NCBI GenBank assembly: GCA_004431415.1
Contig: QPMI01000028.1
Location: 1 to 53,758, forward strand
From: Cyanophora paradoxa
Taxonomy: Eukaryota; Glaucocystophyceae; Cyanophorales; Cyanophoraceae
Reading direction: 5' to 3'
DNA length: 53,758 nt
Part shown: piece by piece, positions 18,462 to 31,386 of the stretch
Position numbering within the stretch: position 1 is the stretch's first letter
Layout of the letters: every line of letters starts with the position of its first letter
The notes under the pieces: model-generated
Database searches by the model: none
What the model was told of the DNA's origin: nothing
What the model saw: the letters and a program-made list of their open reading frames with translations, nothing else
Program-made: the position numbers and the translations under genes

Positions 18462-21400
18462 CTGCAGCGATGCAAGGTCAGACCGGGTTTGCGAAGAACA
18501 AGCTTCAGCTCAAATCTGAACTCAAAGAGGAGCGCGTACCTCGTATTTCGCAACGGGTGAGCCGGAACCGGATCCCGAGCCGGATCCGTATCCGGATCCC
18601 GCTCCAAAGACGTCCGGACGGTCCCAAGCGACGACGGTCGATCCGGATCCGGGGTTGCCCGGAGCCGGGAACGCTTGCACGTTGCGCGGCACGAACGCCG
18701 GGTTGCCGCTGCCGGCGCCGCTGCCGGCGCCGGAACCAGTGCCGGCCCCATACCCGCCGCGGCCAGCACCGGTACCGGCACCAGTGCCGGGCCTGCTCCA
18801 CGGCTGATTGGCGGAGCTAGGGCCCTGGTTGGCCGGCTGACTCGTGAGTCCGAGATTCTGGTTGCCATATGGCTGGTTGGGACCGGCGCCCGGGTACGGC
18901 TGGTTGGGGCCGGCGCCGGGGTACGGCTGGTTGGCGGCACCAGCACCCGAGTAAGGCTGGTAGCCGGTAGTGGGCGCCGGGTTGTTGCCGCCCCACGAGA
19001 AAAGGCCGGTGGAGCCAGCTCCCTTGGCGACTGCAATGCCGCCGAGCAAGAGGGCCACGCCGCCAATGCCGAAAGCGATGGGCAGGATGAACGCGAGCTG
19101 CGCAGATGTGCCCGCCCGGTCAGTGCACCGGTACCGGTACCCGATCATAATTTATTATATGAGCTCGCCTGGTTGGTGTTGCTCTTGGAGCTCTCGTGGT
19201 CCGGCGGGGCGATGCCGCCGAGCTCGGACGAGAGGACGGGGACGGGCATGGTCGAGTCCGGAGGGATGAGGGTGCCGGTGGTGAAGGTCGTCAGATGCGT
19301 GCACCGCCCGCGGAGGTACCACGTGCCCTGCGCGCGTGCGCGCCACGTCAGCCGCAGAGCGGTGGAACGGAAGAAGACGCAGGCGATCGCAAGGACGTAC
19401 GCCGCGCTGGAAGATGTCGCCGGGCTTCTTCGGGTCGTCGGGATCGCCTGAGGATCGAGAGAATTCAGAAAACATATTTCGAAATCCAATCGCAGAGTTT
19501 GAGTTCGGGGTCGAAGCCTAAGCGCGCACCAAGCGCCATGTTGGCCGGCGGCCCGCACGTCTCCCAGGATTGGGCGGTGGAGTTCCAGAAAAGGAGGGAG
19601 AGGACGGGGACGACCGGCGGCCGCTCCGCGACGGTTGCGGGGAAGGGAATCTCTGCAGTTCGGGAGGAGCTGCGTGAATACGACGCGCACGGCCGCCGTA
19701 CATGCACGTGCATGTGCAGAGGCCAAGCAATCACGATGTCAAATTACGAACCCATGATAATCGGATTACTCTCACTGATGCCCTGGATGTCCTGGCCAAG
19801 AACTGCAGAGGAGGAGCAAGTTGAGCAGATATCTAGAAAGAGATCCAGAGAAAAGCATGCGCTGTGCTCGAACCGCTAATGTCGAGGAAACTGCGAAGAG
19901 AGGACGTGAGTACTTTTGAAGCGACAATTTCAAATTGATATCGATCGCGATTGGAGGCGGGACGTCTCACCCGCCGATGAGCTTCGCGGTGCCGACACCG
20001 CCGCCGGGAGGCCGGTAGATAGGGGAGTAGGGCGACGTCTTCATGTTTATTGCCGCCACACCGAACCCGTCCTTCCCCTCTGCGCCGCGAATAGAACATC
20101 AATCGCACCTCGCAGCTCACAGAACGCCTGATGATGAGGGCGTGCGTGCACGTGCACGTGTGCACACCTTTTGGCACGAAGTCGCGGATCTCTGGAATGA
20201 AGCACGCGCGCGCACGCACGCGGCGCAGGTCAGAGACGCCGAAATCGATGCCTTTGATAGGGGATGTGTGAAGCTTAAGGCGCGCACGGAAGGGGAGGAG
20301 GACGCGCGACTGGGCGACGCCGGCCGTCTGGTCCTGCTCGACCTGCTCGAGCGGGCTCAGCGTCCATCTCTCTCAAAGGCTTCGACTCGCGTAAACGCGT
20401 TTCGAGATGTCGTTGTGCGCACCGGGTAATAATCCTTGATATTGGTGAAGCAAACTGAATTCAAAATGTACCGCCGTCAGCTTTGAAAGCACCGAGATCG
20501 AATACCGGTCGCGCATCGGATCCGGAGCCGCAACAACGCACTCTTCCCGGTCGTAATGCTGGCTTCCGTCACGCCGCGCTTCTTGAAGCCTTGGCCGCAC
20601 ACATCGCACTCCGCGGCCCTGGTTGCGGGGCCCTGCACGCGCCCAAAGCATGCACGTGAGCACATTAATATCTGAAATTACCCGAATTTTCGAACCTTGA
20701 TGAGGTTTTCGAGCAGACTTGCCATGCCACTTTCGGACTTGCCATTCGTCGTCTGAACCTCGTTCTTCGTCATCAGCTTCACATCGGGGCTCCACTCGTC
20801 CGAGGACTGATCATGAGCGGGCGCGCGACATGTCAGTCTCCAGAAAAGGCCGAATGTGGCCCAATGCGAAAGGACGCACTATGGCGGCGCCCAATGCCTC
20901 AGCCATTGCCGTATCCTTTTCAGCGGCGATGTCGTCGGGAATTTCGCACGGGTCCACCTCCGGAGCGCACGCGTAGACCCGCATGATCTCGGTTTCGTTG
21001 GTTAAGACGCTGCTCGGGTACCAATGCATGTATATAATCAGTAAATGTATATATGCGATTCTAAGCAGCGGAATTTATAATTACAACGAACCCGGCGGCA
21101 AGCCTGCCCACGGCAGAAACAGTCGTGATGCCGAGGATCTTGTCCGGCGTTGTTTTCGCGGAAGGCGTCGAGGCGCAGGTGTCATCAATGAGCATGTTCG
21201 TGCAGTTCTTCAGCAGAGGCTTTCCTGTTCGGATTGCACCTCGCGGTCAGTTGTGCCCTTGAGCTCCGCGTGGGCTTAAGGATGCATATGAGAGCAATAA
21301 AAGCGCACCGGACGCAGTCAGGGTCGACTGCAGCTGGCGGGAAGTCGCGGTGGCCGCCTGCAGAATTCTCTTGTCGTACGCGAGGCGGGAGAGCTTGCCG

Positions 21401-24400
21401 CTGCTGAGTTCCGCGTCGAGCTTGGCCTTCCGGGCCTTGTACGCCGCGCAGGGGTCATCGCGAGCCTTGACGATGGCGGTGAGAGGGACGTCTGCAGAAG
21501 CGAGGGATGTTAATATCAACTCGACACGCGTCGACGTCGACATAGGCCGCGAGTGCGAGCGAAGAAGTTATAGCGAAGTACACACCCGTCCAGCCTCCAT
21601 TCGCATCAGTGACCTAGCCATCACGCATGGCCTCAGTTGCAGCACTTCAAAGAAGTCACGCAATGCACGAATAAACTCGAACGCACTGTCGCGATGAGGT
21701 TGACGGGGTTGCCAACGGGCAGAACTGCGCGTGCGCGAAGAATCCGTAAGAATCACATCTGTTCGGGTAATTGTCGCATGAACTTGAGCTGCACCGAGAT
21801 CGGGCATCGTGGTCTCCGGCTGGTTAGGAACCAAAATCGTCCGCCCCTCGGGGGTCACGATCTGTCAGATTGCGCGTGAGCTCAATCTCCGATTTCCAGC
21901 AATCAAGTGTACGTGGATCGATATCACAAGTTGCTGCGCACGCGGAGCGAGTACGAGAGCGGGTTCCCGCTCGGCTCCTTGCTGCCGGGGATCCAGTCCG
22001 AGCACGTGACGGTGAACGTGTCCTCAAGGAGCCAGCCCTCAGGCGGCGCGATGGTGCACTTGCCGCCCTCCGGGGGGCCGAGGAGGCGGACGCGGATCTC
22101 GTCAAAGACGACCTCGCCTGGCGGCGCGCCGGGGTAACTCGCGTAGCAGCGCAGGATGTACTCCTTGTCTGACGGTTTCGAAGTTAAACAAGCCTTCTAG
22201 CGGCGGCCTAGGAGGCGAGATGTTGCGAACTCAGCACGAGCGCGGGGCGCTTGTCGGGGGTGAAGTTCAGGGTGTTCTCTGCCTTCGTCGTCCCGTTGTT
22301 CAGGTAACTGAAAACCGAATAATTCGAAGTCAGGCGGTTGGATGATCATGACTTAGAGAAACGCGACGGCGCTGCGAACTAAAATGCGCACGTGAGGAGG
22401 CTCGCGAGCTCGGGCTCGTTGTTGGGGGCCACCCAGCCTTGCACGGCGACGTTCGGGAAGTTCGGGTCCGAGGCGACGCTCGAGCGGCAGCGCATGGCGA
22501 GCGAGCGCGTCGGCCGCAGGCCCAGCGGGTTCTTCGTCTGCGACGTCTCGAGCTGCACGGCGGGCCCGAAGTTGGTTAGAATTTTAAGAAATGCAATGTG
22601 CATACGCGTGAGTTCGTAGCGCACATCGATTTTGACGACGGGAAGCGGTTTGTCGAGGACGGTAATGGTGGCAGAGGCCTGGTCCTCGGCCACGGTTCCG
22701 TCGGGGCAGGTGGCGATCGTCTTCAGGTGCAGGGTGTACGAGCCTCCGGGGTTGAAGTTGGCTTCGCGCGCGTTCGGTAAGCCGCTGCAGTCGTGCCGCG
22801 CGACTCTGAATCAAACAGCGACTCACCGATCGGGTTGGGGGTGGCCGAGCTGGGGGCCAGCGGGACGCTCTTGAGCTCGGCGCTGGGGCCGGCCTTGAAG
22901 ATGACGTTCGGGCTCGCGAAGTCCTCGCCCAGGGGCACCAGGCGCCACTCGTGCGTGAGGGTCGCGGTCGCGGGGCACTTCCCGCGGGGAACCGACCTGC
23001 GCAATTTCATTCCGTTGATCCGAAAAGCAGCTCGAACTTCAGCGCCACTCACGCGGCCACCGCGACGAGCGGGACGTCCTTGCCAACCGAACGGTCACCG
23101 CCGCTTATGACCGCTTGGACGAGCGCGACGTCCGCGGGGGCTGCGCGCGCGCGCAGGCCCGTCATGATCAGCCCCGCGAGCCGAAACTTGATAATGAGTC
23201 TAGACGCTTGCGCGGCTTACGTGCGCAAGCAGGGGACGGGAAATCCTTGGATTTTTCCTGCAAGATTCCAAGTTAGGTCACGACAGATACGTCTTTAAAG
23301 AAGACATTTCGCGCACCGTCCAGCCGCCGAACCTGTTCATGGCGCGGAGGAGAACGCGGTGGACGCGGCCGCAGGTCGGGGAGAAGCTCATTCTGGTGGC
23401 GAGGTCCCACGAGGTGACGTCGCTGCCGACGCCGTCCACGCGCCCGATAATGCGGTCGTGGTCCACGACCCCCGAGATGCCCTTCATGGTCGGGGCGGGG
23501 CTCGACTTGAGCTGTGTGCGCGCAAGGGTCAACACCGCAGCCACAATATGTAGTGACGAGGCCGCAGCTTACCACCATCACCAGAATTGTGTACCTGTTT
23601 ACAAGACGCGCGAGTGTTAGAAGCGTTTTAGAGCTTGAAGTCGATCTGACAGGCTCTTACCCATACGGGGTCGCGTTCTCGGTCGGCTTGACCCATGAGA
23701 CCACCGACCCGGCCACGCTCGGCTCGGGCGCTGGCCGGTGAATTGCAAGCTTTATGTTTAGCTGCAGGGGGGCGTCGCGTGAGGGATGCACAGACCCGCG
23801 AATCGCTGGGGATCCTTGAACGCGGTCGCGTGCTCCGGTTTGAAGACGTACGACATCTGATTGCAATTACGGCGGTATGCCGCCCATCAGCGGGCATTGA
23901 CACGCGCGCAACCGACGCGACTGCGAGCGGCATGGGCCCACCTGGACGGAGACGCCGTCGCCGGGGACAAGCACGCCGTTGTGACGAGGGCGGAAGTTGA
24001 ACCTGCGCGGCCACAAGTGCCAGGGTCAGCTCCACAATAAGTACTGGGAAGTGCGGGATGCGTCGTGACAAACCAGAGACCTGTCCGCGAAAACGTCGAT
24101 GCATCAGATAATGTGAGTCCGGGTGCAGCGCGCGGGCTCACCCATGAGGTGGTCGGCGGTCGTTGTGCCGCCGTTCAGAATCGTCCCGTACGCGTTAGCA
24201 AAGGGACTGGTCAGCTTGACGCCGAACGCCCTAAGGGAGCGAGTGAGCCCCGCGCATGCTCTGATTGCGGGCTACTGCGCTGCACTGCGCACCTGTTGAT
24301 GCCAGCGCGCGCATTCGGGTTCTCAGCCGCCATGCCGATGAAGCACCTGGAAAGAAGTTAGATATCGAGAATGATTTAATTTCCTGGCGTGTTCTTCTTA

Positions 24401-27400
24401 TCAGCGCCGGCGCGGACCGATCTGCGTATTCAAAGCGGTCAAGTGTGATCATGAGCGCTGAGCGACCGCAACTAGATATATTTCGAACAGCTAAGGCCGC
24501 ACCGAGAATAACGCCGGAGGCACCAACCGCAGCAGTTATAGACCCGGCCGCGCCGCTGCCGTATCCGTCCGGCTGAGAGTAGATCTTATTTACAGTATCT
24601 GACCACCGCCGCAGTCAAGGGCGGCCACATTATGAATCCTGCTGCGAGTTATATAAGAGCTTCTCGCACCAAAGTAGTCAGTGGCTTCATCGTGTTCCTG
24701 ACGCGACGGTCCCTGCAGAAAATGTTAAGCCTGAAATGTGTCGATCATGGCAATTCGCATGTACCCAGTAAGCCGCATCGGGATTTCCTGCCTGAGTCGC
24801 CCGCTGCTGGTCGTTGTCGGGGTCGATTTCTCTGTTTTAAAAAGCGCTTCAGCGTCAGACAGTACTAGCGATCCGTAAAAAAAGAACATGCCTGATGTAG
24901 TAAGGAACGTCGGCATTGGCAACCCCGTTGTTCTCAACGACGACGTCAATGTAAATCATCATCGATGTCGGATCCTCCTTGAGCCAATAGGTGTGCGTTA
25001 CGGTGACATTGAGTTTGGTTGTGTCGACCGCGCGGTGCACTGCGCCCCCGATATTAAATCGCTGGCGTTGACGATCCTCGTAGATCGCTCGAATTCCGCA
25101 GTACCGACGCATGCGCATGCGCACCGATAATTACTCCATCGGTGTCGGCCTTGTTGCTCAGAATGCTGCCCTTCATGTGCGTCGGCACGAACTGCGAGGC
25201 GTCCTGCGAACGACATAGCTTTTGTTAGCAGAATGTGAAAATGATGCGAAATCATACACATCAGGTCAAGATCACCATCTCGCGCGATGCTCCGGCATTT
25301 TCGTACAGGACACCATTGATCATCGTGCCCTAGGGGTGCACAGAATTCGATATCGATGGCACAGGTAAGCGAAAGATACATTTCGAAAACTCGTATCCAC
25401 ATACCCAGCCTTCAAAGGGCATTCCTGTCGAAACGACGTATAATGGTAAGAGGAGCATGTCGAATTCATGATCACGTGTGTACAGAATCGAGCTCTAGAT
25501 CTCGAGATGGCAAAGTATTGATCAAATGCGCACCAGGCACAAAGAAGTCCTATTGTTAGCAAGCAAGCAAAATCATGAGTAAGGTTTGACACTCGCATTC
25601 AGAAGTTGAATGAAAGAGAGCGCGTACGCCGCAGTACGCGAGTTGCCTGTTGAATAATTTGCAGTCAGGGACATTTTCGCACACATTCATATGCCGGGTG
25701 GGCTCCCACGCACTTGCCCTGGCGCCAGCCGGTCGGGCTGGCAACCTCCTGGCTCTGGACGTAGTCGTCAAACTGGGGCCAGTCGTTCCAGCCACTTTCG
25801 TCCAAGTCAGTTCAGCTCGATGGACACGCGCACGTCGCGCGACGACTGTCAACAGGAAGAAACGCACTCGCAATCGATATCGACGAAGAGACCCAGCGCG
25901 AGGCGGCGATCCTTGTCATATCTGCAGCACGGGCGCCCGGCCATGTTATGACCACAACGTGCGCAAGCACAAATCTTGTCGCCGTTCGCACCCAAGAGGC
26001 CCTGCGGCAGACATCATGATCAGATGCAAAAACAATTCGTGGCCTTGCGCGAAGAATCTAGGAAGCTGTAAGGTGGCTCACAGGAAGCGGGCGGAGGGTT
26101 GAAAGTTCCGAGTGAGCCCTCGACGCCGTGAATGGCCGTGAGAAGGCACTTGCCTTATCGGGCGAGGCGTATTTGTGTCAAACGAGTCCGTTTTAATCAA
26201 ACCAAATATGAGCATATGAGAGCGTACCGACAGCGAAGTGGTCGCCAGTGCCAGGGTCGGCGAGGTACGCGCCTTTCTCAGGCAGCGAAACGGCTGCGCA
26301 TTGCAATTGCACAGGTCGTAAGCCCTTTCGAAATCAAATACAACGACCGGAAGGAATAACACAGTTGAAGGGCCGAAATAATCGAATAAACGAAAAACGC
26401 GGGACATAAACTCGAATGCACCAAGATGGCCACGGAGCTCGAAAATCTAAGCAGCGATCGCCAAGATGCATGAGTCAGACGGGTCACGAGTACCAGCGCA
26501 CAAGCTTGATGGTAAATATTTATAATCCACTCACCGGCCAGTAGTCTGCTCAATTATGGTCAGCATGGATTTCAGATTCCGAAGCGGCAGCGACGTTAAC
26601 AGGCCTAGGCTGGGGAGTCGACGGCCAGTACTAGTGCGAGAGACGCACCGACGAAGGTCTGGTGGATCACCTCGTCAGCGCCGTCCTGCCACCGCCCCTC
26701 AGTCCCGCAGTAAACGTAGCTTGTGAATGTCTCGCCGATGTGCCTGTGGACCCCGGTCCGGTTTTAAATCAGGCAACTGTGGTGGGAATGAAACGCGAAG
26801 AGTTTCGAATCTTACCTTCCCAGCCACCTGGGGAAAGTTCCACCTGGAAAGACATGTGAAATCAGCATTTATCGGCGCTTGTTGTTGAAGATCACTATGT
26901 AGCTACGTATACTATATTATGTATGCACCGTTCGCCATGGCATCGGGGGTTCCCTGGAGCCTCTTGCGCAATCTAAGGTCGAGTAAGCAAAACCAGAGAA
27001 GATATCTTGGCTCCGATTGCAGGCGTGCCGCACCCCAGCCAGCCAGCCTCGTTGTTGAAGGTTGCCGAATCGGGGTCCTCGTCCGTCACTCTGCGGAATT
27101 TCGGGGACGTGTGCATCGCCATGCTCCACCTCCCGCCAGCAACGTCCGTTCTGGCAGACGTATCAATTACGTTTTGCGAAGATATAGAGCCTTTAACTAT
27201 GCCTCGCAATTCAAGAAGAGCGCGCAAGCTTTAAACAAGAATGAGACTAGCTACGTATACACAGGCGCGAACCGGTTAATTTTGAGGCAGTACTGTGAAA
27301 AGAAAATGCATTGGGATCAGCTTTAATTTGGTCGGAGCTCGAGAAATTTTGAAATAAGGCGCACAGCGTCCGACAGGAGGATAGGGGTCTGCATGCGCAT

Positions 27401-30400
27401 TCACGAGAAGGTTAAGATCAGCGGAGGATGATTGAAGGCCGATTCAAACGACGCGCCTGGCACGTGATGTACACATCGATCTGCAAACACAGGCATCCGA
27501 AAATGAGCAGAGATCGATACAGTTGTAATCCAAATGCGAGCAAACCGCACTCGATGTCGGATCGCGCATCCGGGTGTCAACGGTCACGCTGCCGCACGCG
27601 CCGAGCTCCGGAGACTCGGCCATCTTTTGCGTCAGGGGCTGCCACGTCGCGCCCTTGTTCGCGCGCTTGAACTTGACGAAGCTCGCCTGCACATGGCGAT
27701 CAGATTGTTTTGCGGCCTTCAGATTGTGCGGTTGCAAGCGAGGCTGCCGCGAAGCGCTAGCGGTGCGCAATAATATTCACCATGAAGGTCATGTTCTTCT
27801 CTCCTTCGAATCCGGGAGCGGTGATCGTGATTCCGGAACGTGTCGTCGACGTTGGGTAGCTGAGTCTGCCATCCGCATGGTACGTCCTGCAAATCGCGGG
27901 CGCGTTAAAACCTTGTTGAATCCAAATTCGGGTGCGCATGGCGCCGCACGTGAAATAAACGCTCGTGGCGTTCACCGGCGTGTTCCTGTCGAGAGCGAAA
28001 GATCGAGTCAGAGAAGAAGCGGAGGGCAGCGAGACCGACTGCCGGGGTCGGGGGCGTCGCACGAGTACTTCATACACCAGTACCAGGCATCTGCGGCGTC
28101 GCTTTTTGTGAGCATAGTTGTGGCATTTTGGCGTGCGTTCTTCAACTTTGAACGTCCGGGGGGGCGCCCGCACCGTAGGGCCCGCGCCTGCAGGTGTTGC
28201 CGGTCCACTTGATCGCACGGTCGGAGGCGCCGATGAACTGCACTGTTGAGTCCCTCGTGGTCTCATACAGGTGAGAATCTGGTCGAAAGGGACGCGCAAA
28301 GATTATCGTCTTGAAGCGTTGGGAATGCAGCATGTGGGATCCGAAGCATGCATATGCGTACAAGTGTATCCGCCGCCCTGCTCTGCTGATGTCGTGCCGT
28401 TCGTGCTGAGCGCGCAATTTCATCAAGCAAGTGTTTCAATGCATGCCAGGATGAAGAGCTCGGCGTACCCCGTCGGCTTAATGTACGTCGTCCAGCTGCG
28501 AGCGTTTGCATGCAGGTAATCAGAATTCACAATATTTCATGCAAGCTTGAGGTGTACAAGGGCCGCCAGCGCACATGGCCTTGTCCCCAGACACTCCGTC
28601 GACGAAGCGCCGCCTCGGGCGCCCTTGCACGCCGTTGAGTCCTGCAGCCGTCGAGGGCGCGGCACGGCGTTACACGCTGTTCCGCTTCGATCTGTATATA
28701 TTTATATATATATATTGCGGGGGCGCACCCAGATCGCCCGCATCGCGCTCCGGGCGAGGCCACGGCCATGGAATGTAGGGCAGAGGGGACGGCGAAGGCG
28801 AAGGCGAAGGCGAAGGCGATGGGGACGGGGACGGGGTTATCACTGGAGTCTCTGGAGAATCAAGGTAGATGAGCCATTCCTGCTCCGTGTTGGCTGCGAG
28901 CCGTTCTAAGCTCCAAACAGCGATATCGAATTCTAGACAAGGCATATCTCAAAGGATCTGGGAGCACGCACTGTCGTTATTCTTTTGGAATGTAACCCAC
29001 ATATTTCCACCGACGTTGGTGGTGCCTCCACCGCCGCTAGTGATAACGTTTGTTGATTTTATATAGGTGTAGAATCCGATAGGAGGCGTGAGGGCAGCGC
29101 CCGGGTCCGATCTCGGGGAAATTCTCAGAGTTCCCTGTTCGTCCGCAGAGTGCGTAAAAGAGTGCATGCAGAGCTAGAACACCGCGCACGCGCTCCAGAA
29201 TACACACGCACGCGGGTCTCGTTGATTTGGATCCTTTGAACCTGATCCCATCCGTTGTCGAAATACCAGCTGCTGATCTACGCGCAATGTCATTATAATA
29301 TTATACTGATCTACGTATACGCTGCTGAAATCATTATAATTTTAACTCAGCTTTCCGACCCTCTCACTTACTGCATTGTTGCGGGCCTCAGCAGTCGCAT
29401 CGTCCTTCAGCGGAGCTGTGCCACTGTGGAAGACAGGGGAGGTTTAGCGATTTGAATTAGAGGTTCAACGTGAACGTGTACGCACAGAATGTCCAGCACC
29501 CAGCCTGTTGAAGTAAAGCGTAAGACATGCGTACGGTTGATGCGGCGCATACATCCATCGAAACTGCGCACCCCACTTCGTGTACAGCACGGAGTAGGTG
29601 CCGTTGAACTCTGCGGGCATGTCTGCGAAGGTAGTGCACGCTTTGTAGCAACTTGTCGTTAATGTCCCACAGGTTATAGCGCCCACTGCTGTACATTGCT
29701 GGAGCTGATACCCGTTCGAGCAGAGCCCGCGCTTGGTGGACGGTGCGGGGCACATTCTCTTGAAGAGCTGAGAGCTGCTCTCGGGGCTGCCCGACGCTGC
29801 GCGCGCGATAGGACGTTAACCTTGCGAACGCGCGCGCATGTGACTTTTGAATATGTATTGGAAGTTTCAATCGTTGCGCTCACTGGTGTTGCACTTCGTG
29901 ACAATCCTGCGCAAGATCAACCGGCCGCGGCTTCAATGTCAGCGGCCGTCCACGTGCGCAAGAGAGCGCGTTCGCGTTAATACGACCATCGGACGCGAAC
30001 CATTTAGCAGTAGTCGCAGAGGTCAATGCCGATGTAAGACAGTAGCTGCGGACCCGAAAATACAGACCATTGTGAGGCAACGGACAATTGCAATTGCAAG
30101 CTAATATATATATGATAACCTTGGATCATATGCGTTGACGAATCTGAACCAGACGTTTTCGTCGGGGACAACGTTCGTGAATTGGACTTCTTTGTCGCCC
30201 CATGTAGCATTGTTCGCTGCGCGCATGCGTGTCTTGAAAATGCGTGCATATACAGTGCATGCCGGCATTCCGAGGCTGCGCGTACCGACTTTTATTTCGA
30301 CTGCAGACGCGGGGACAACGCTTGCTAACACCGAGCACGCGACCAGCAGGGCTGCCGCCACGAGCGGCAGCCGGGGCGCGCGCGCGCCCCTCGAGCCGGC

Positions 30401-30415
30401 TCCCGCTGTGGGCAT
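17115..30415 (-). CDS. Large multi-exon REJ/GPS membrane protein with FN3 array (host gene 1)
   Basis: A minus-strand gene of roughly 25 short exons. The product begins with a signal peptide (LPLVAAALLVACSVLASVVPASA) and ends MKPEAASASLYERTVRM at 17115. In between lie many extracellular exons of unknown fold, a PKD/REJ region (about 21.9-23.0 kb), a GPS-like motif (RCTHLTTFTTG, about 19.3 kb), one clear membrane helix (about 19.05 kb), QPYPGAG repeats and four FN3 domains. REJ plus GPS is the hallmark of polycystin-1/sperm receptor-like proteins, but no channel or PLAT domain is seen. Exons join in phase with donors such as GAG|GTNCGC and acceptors CAG|. One intron (19098-19168) starts with GC. 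Exon linkage over the full 13 kb, and therefore one gene rather than two, is inferred. Confidence 0.65.
18540..19097 (-). other. Gene 1: membrane helix and QPYPGAG repeat exon
   Basis: The exon begins after CAG at 19098 with LAFILPIAFGIGGVALLLGG, a strong membrane helix followed by AVAKGAG. Next is a Gly/Pro/Tyr-rich linker with QPYPGAGPN repeats and then Gly/Ser-rich sequence. It ends with the first half of FN3 domain 1 (PRNVQAFPAPGN...VAKYE). The gene's GPS-like motif lies directly upstream, so the FN3 array would fall on the cytoplasmic side if topology follows the polycystin/adhesion-receptor pattern. Confidence 0.7.
19169..19406 (-). other. Gene 1: GPS-like exon
   Basis: In-frame exon from CAG at 19407 to a GC donor at 19168-19167. 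It contains GTWYLRGRCTHLTTFTTG, matching the C-terminal part of the GPS/GAIN motif (CxCxHLTxF). A neighbouring exon near 19.6 kb has LLFWNSTAQSWETCG, resembling the earlier W/C part of that motif. The following exon opens with a membrane helix, as expected after a GPS. Confidence 0.6.
21942..22168 (-). other. Gene 1: REJ domain exon
   Basis: The exon runs from CAG at 22169 to a GTGCGC donor at 21941. It contains EYILRCYASYPGAPPGEV, then GPPEGGKCTIAPPEGWLLED and TFTVTCSDWIPG, and ends NPLSYSLR. This is the PP.GG.C.V.P..G....TFTV.C..W pattern of the REJ module of polycystin-1 and egg-jelly receptors. Confidence 0.75.
22620..23050 (-). other. Gene 1: PKD/REJ-like exons
   Basis: Two exons are readable. 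One (about 23,000-22,820) has CPATATLTHEWRLVPLGEDF and AELKSVPLAPSSATPNP. The next (about 22,785-22,620) has NPGGSYTLHLKTIATCPDG and ASATITVLDKPLPVVKID. The latter is a typical end of an Ig-like PKD/REJ unit (GGSYTL...T.....A.ATITV.D.P). Exon ends are approximate. Confidence 0.6.
30120..30415 (-). other. Gene 1: first coding exon with signal peptide
   Basis: The exon starts with MPTAGAGSRGARAPRLPLVA, whose hydrophobic core ends at ASVVPASA, a good signal-peptidase site, before VEIKVGTRS. It ends at CCAAG|GTTATC. The next exon appears to begin after CAG near 30,013 (SYCLTSALTSATTAKWF). No domain is recognised in the mature N-terminus. Confidence 0.6.
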
Positions 30416-31378
30416 CGCGCCCTAGCAGCGATAGCAGCGATAGCAGCGATGCCCTCAGAAGAGGAAGCTGCACCGTGACAAGCCTCTACAAGGCTAGCTA
30501 GCGTCAAAGCAATAGCTACTTCACAGCTGGCGGTATGTATACACTGTGATCGACACTGTGACAACCGTTGAACAGCGCTAGCCGCGAGCCTTCAAGGGTC
30601 TACAAACTTTGAAATCCGAGAGCCCGCGGCCGAACCTAGCTATATACTTAGTAGGCTCAGCGGCTTTACCTAGCAAGTCAACGTTGCCAACTTGGCAAGT
30701 TGAACTGTACTACGGACCTACGGTACAGTCTGAAGTCAGTGACAAGCCGGCGCCTAGCTATAAGTAGTACTACCGTAGTACGGTAGTAGGCTAGTACTAC
30801 GGTACTACGGTAGGAAGTTGCTACTAACTTAATAGCCTAGTAGGAATATGAAGAGTCACTGAATACTACGGTAGTAGGGTAACAAGCCTGGCAAGGCTAC
30901 GTACTACGTAGTCGGACGAGTCGGACGGGACTCGGAGTCTCGAACCCCGGGTCCCCGACTCCCGCGACAGCCTATAGCCTTACAGTACTGGTAGAGCGTA
31001 CTACGGTACTAGAGCCTAGTAGTCAGCCTATCATAGTATAGCTACTACCCGGTACTAAGGTATAGCCTACTACTGTGCCACGGTGAGTTATTTTACATTA
31101 ATATTAGGGCAAGATCTGCCGCAGTGCCAGCCGCTTCAGGCCCCTGGACAGGCTGGACTCCGGAGTCTCCGGCCCTGGAGTCCTGGACCCGGGACTCGGG
31201 GCCTGGAGGCTGGAGTTTCCGCCCAGTTCGAATTCCGTGGCAGTTCGACAGCCTGGCAGGAAACTCCGCCGGCCCGGCGGCTCAGGCGCCGGCGGCAGTA
31301 AAAAAAAGGGCCTGTCCGACGGTCACAGTGTAAGGCCCATAAGTTGCCAGATGCAGCCAGAACTCGTTACTCAGTGCC
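30416..31378. other. Intergenic region with short palindromic CTACGGTAGTA motifs
   Basis: This is upstream of gene 1. The stretch 30,640-31,080 is full of CTACGGTA, TAGTACTAC and CTAGCCTAGTA variants that read similarly on both strands. No gene is supported; frames at 31083-31470 lack protein-like features. It may hold the promoter of gene 1 near 30,420-30,600. Confidence 0.5.
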
Positions 31379-31386
31379 ACGGTGCC

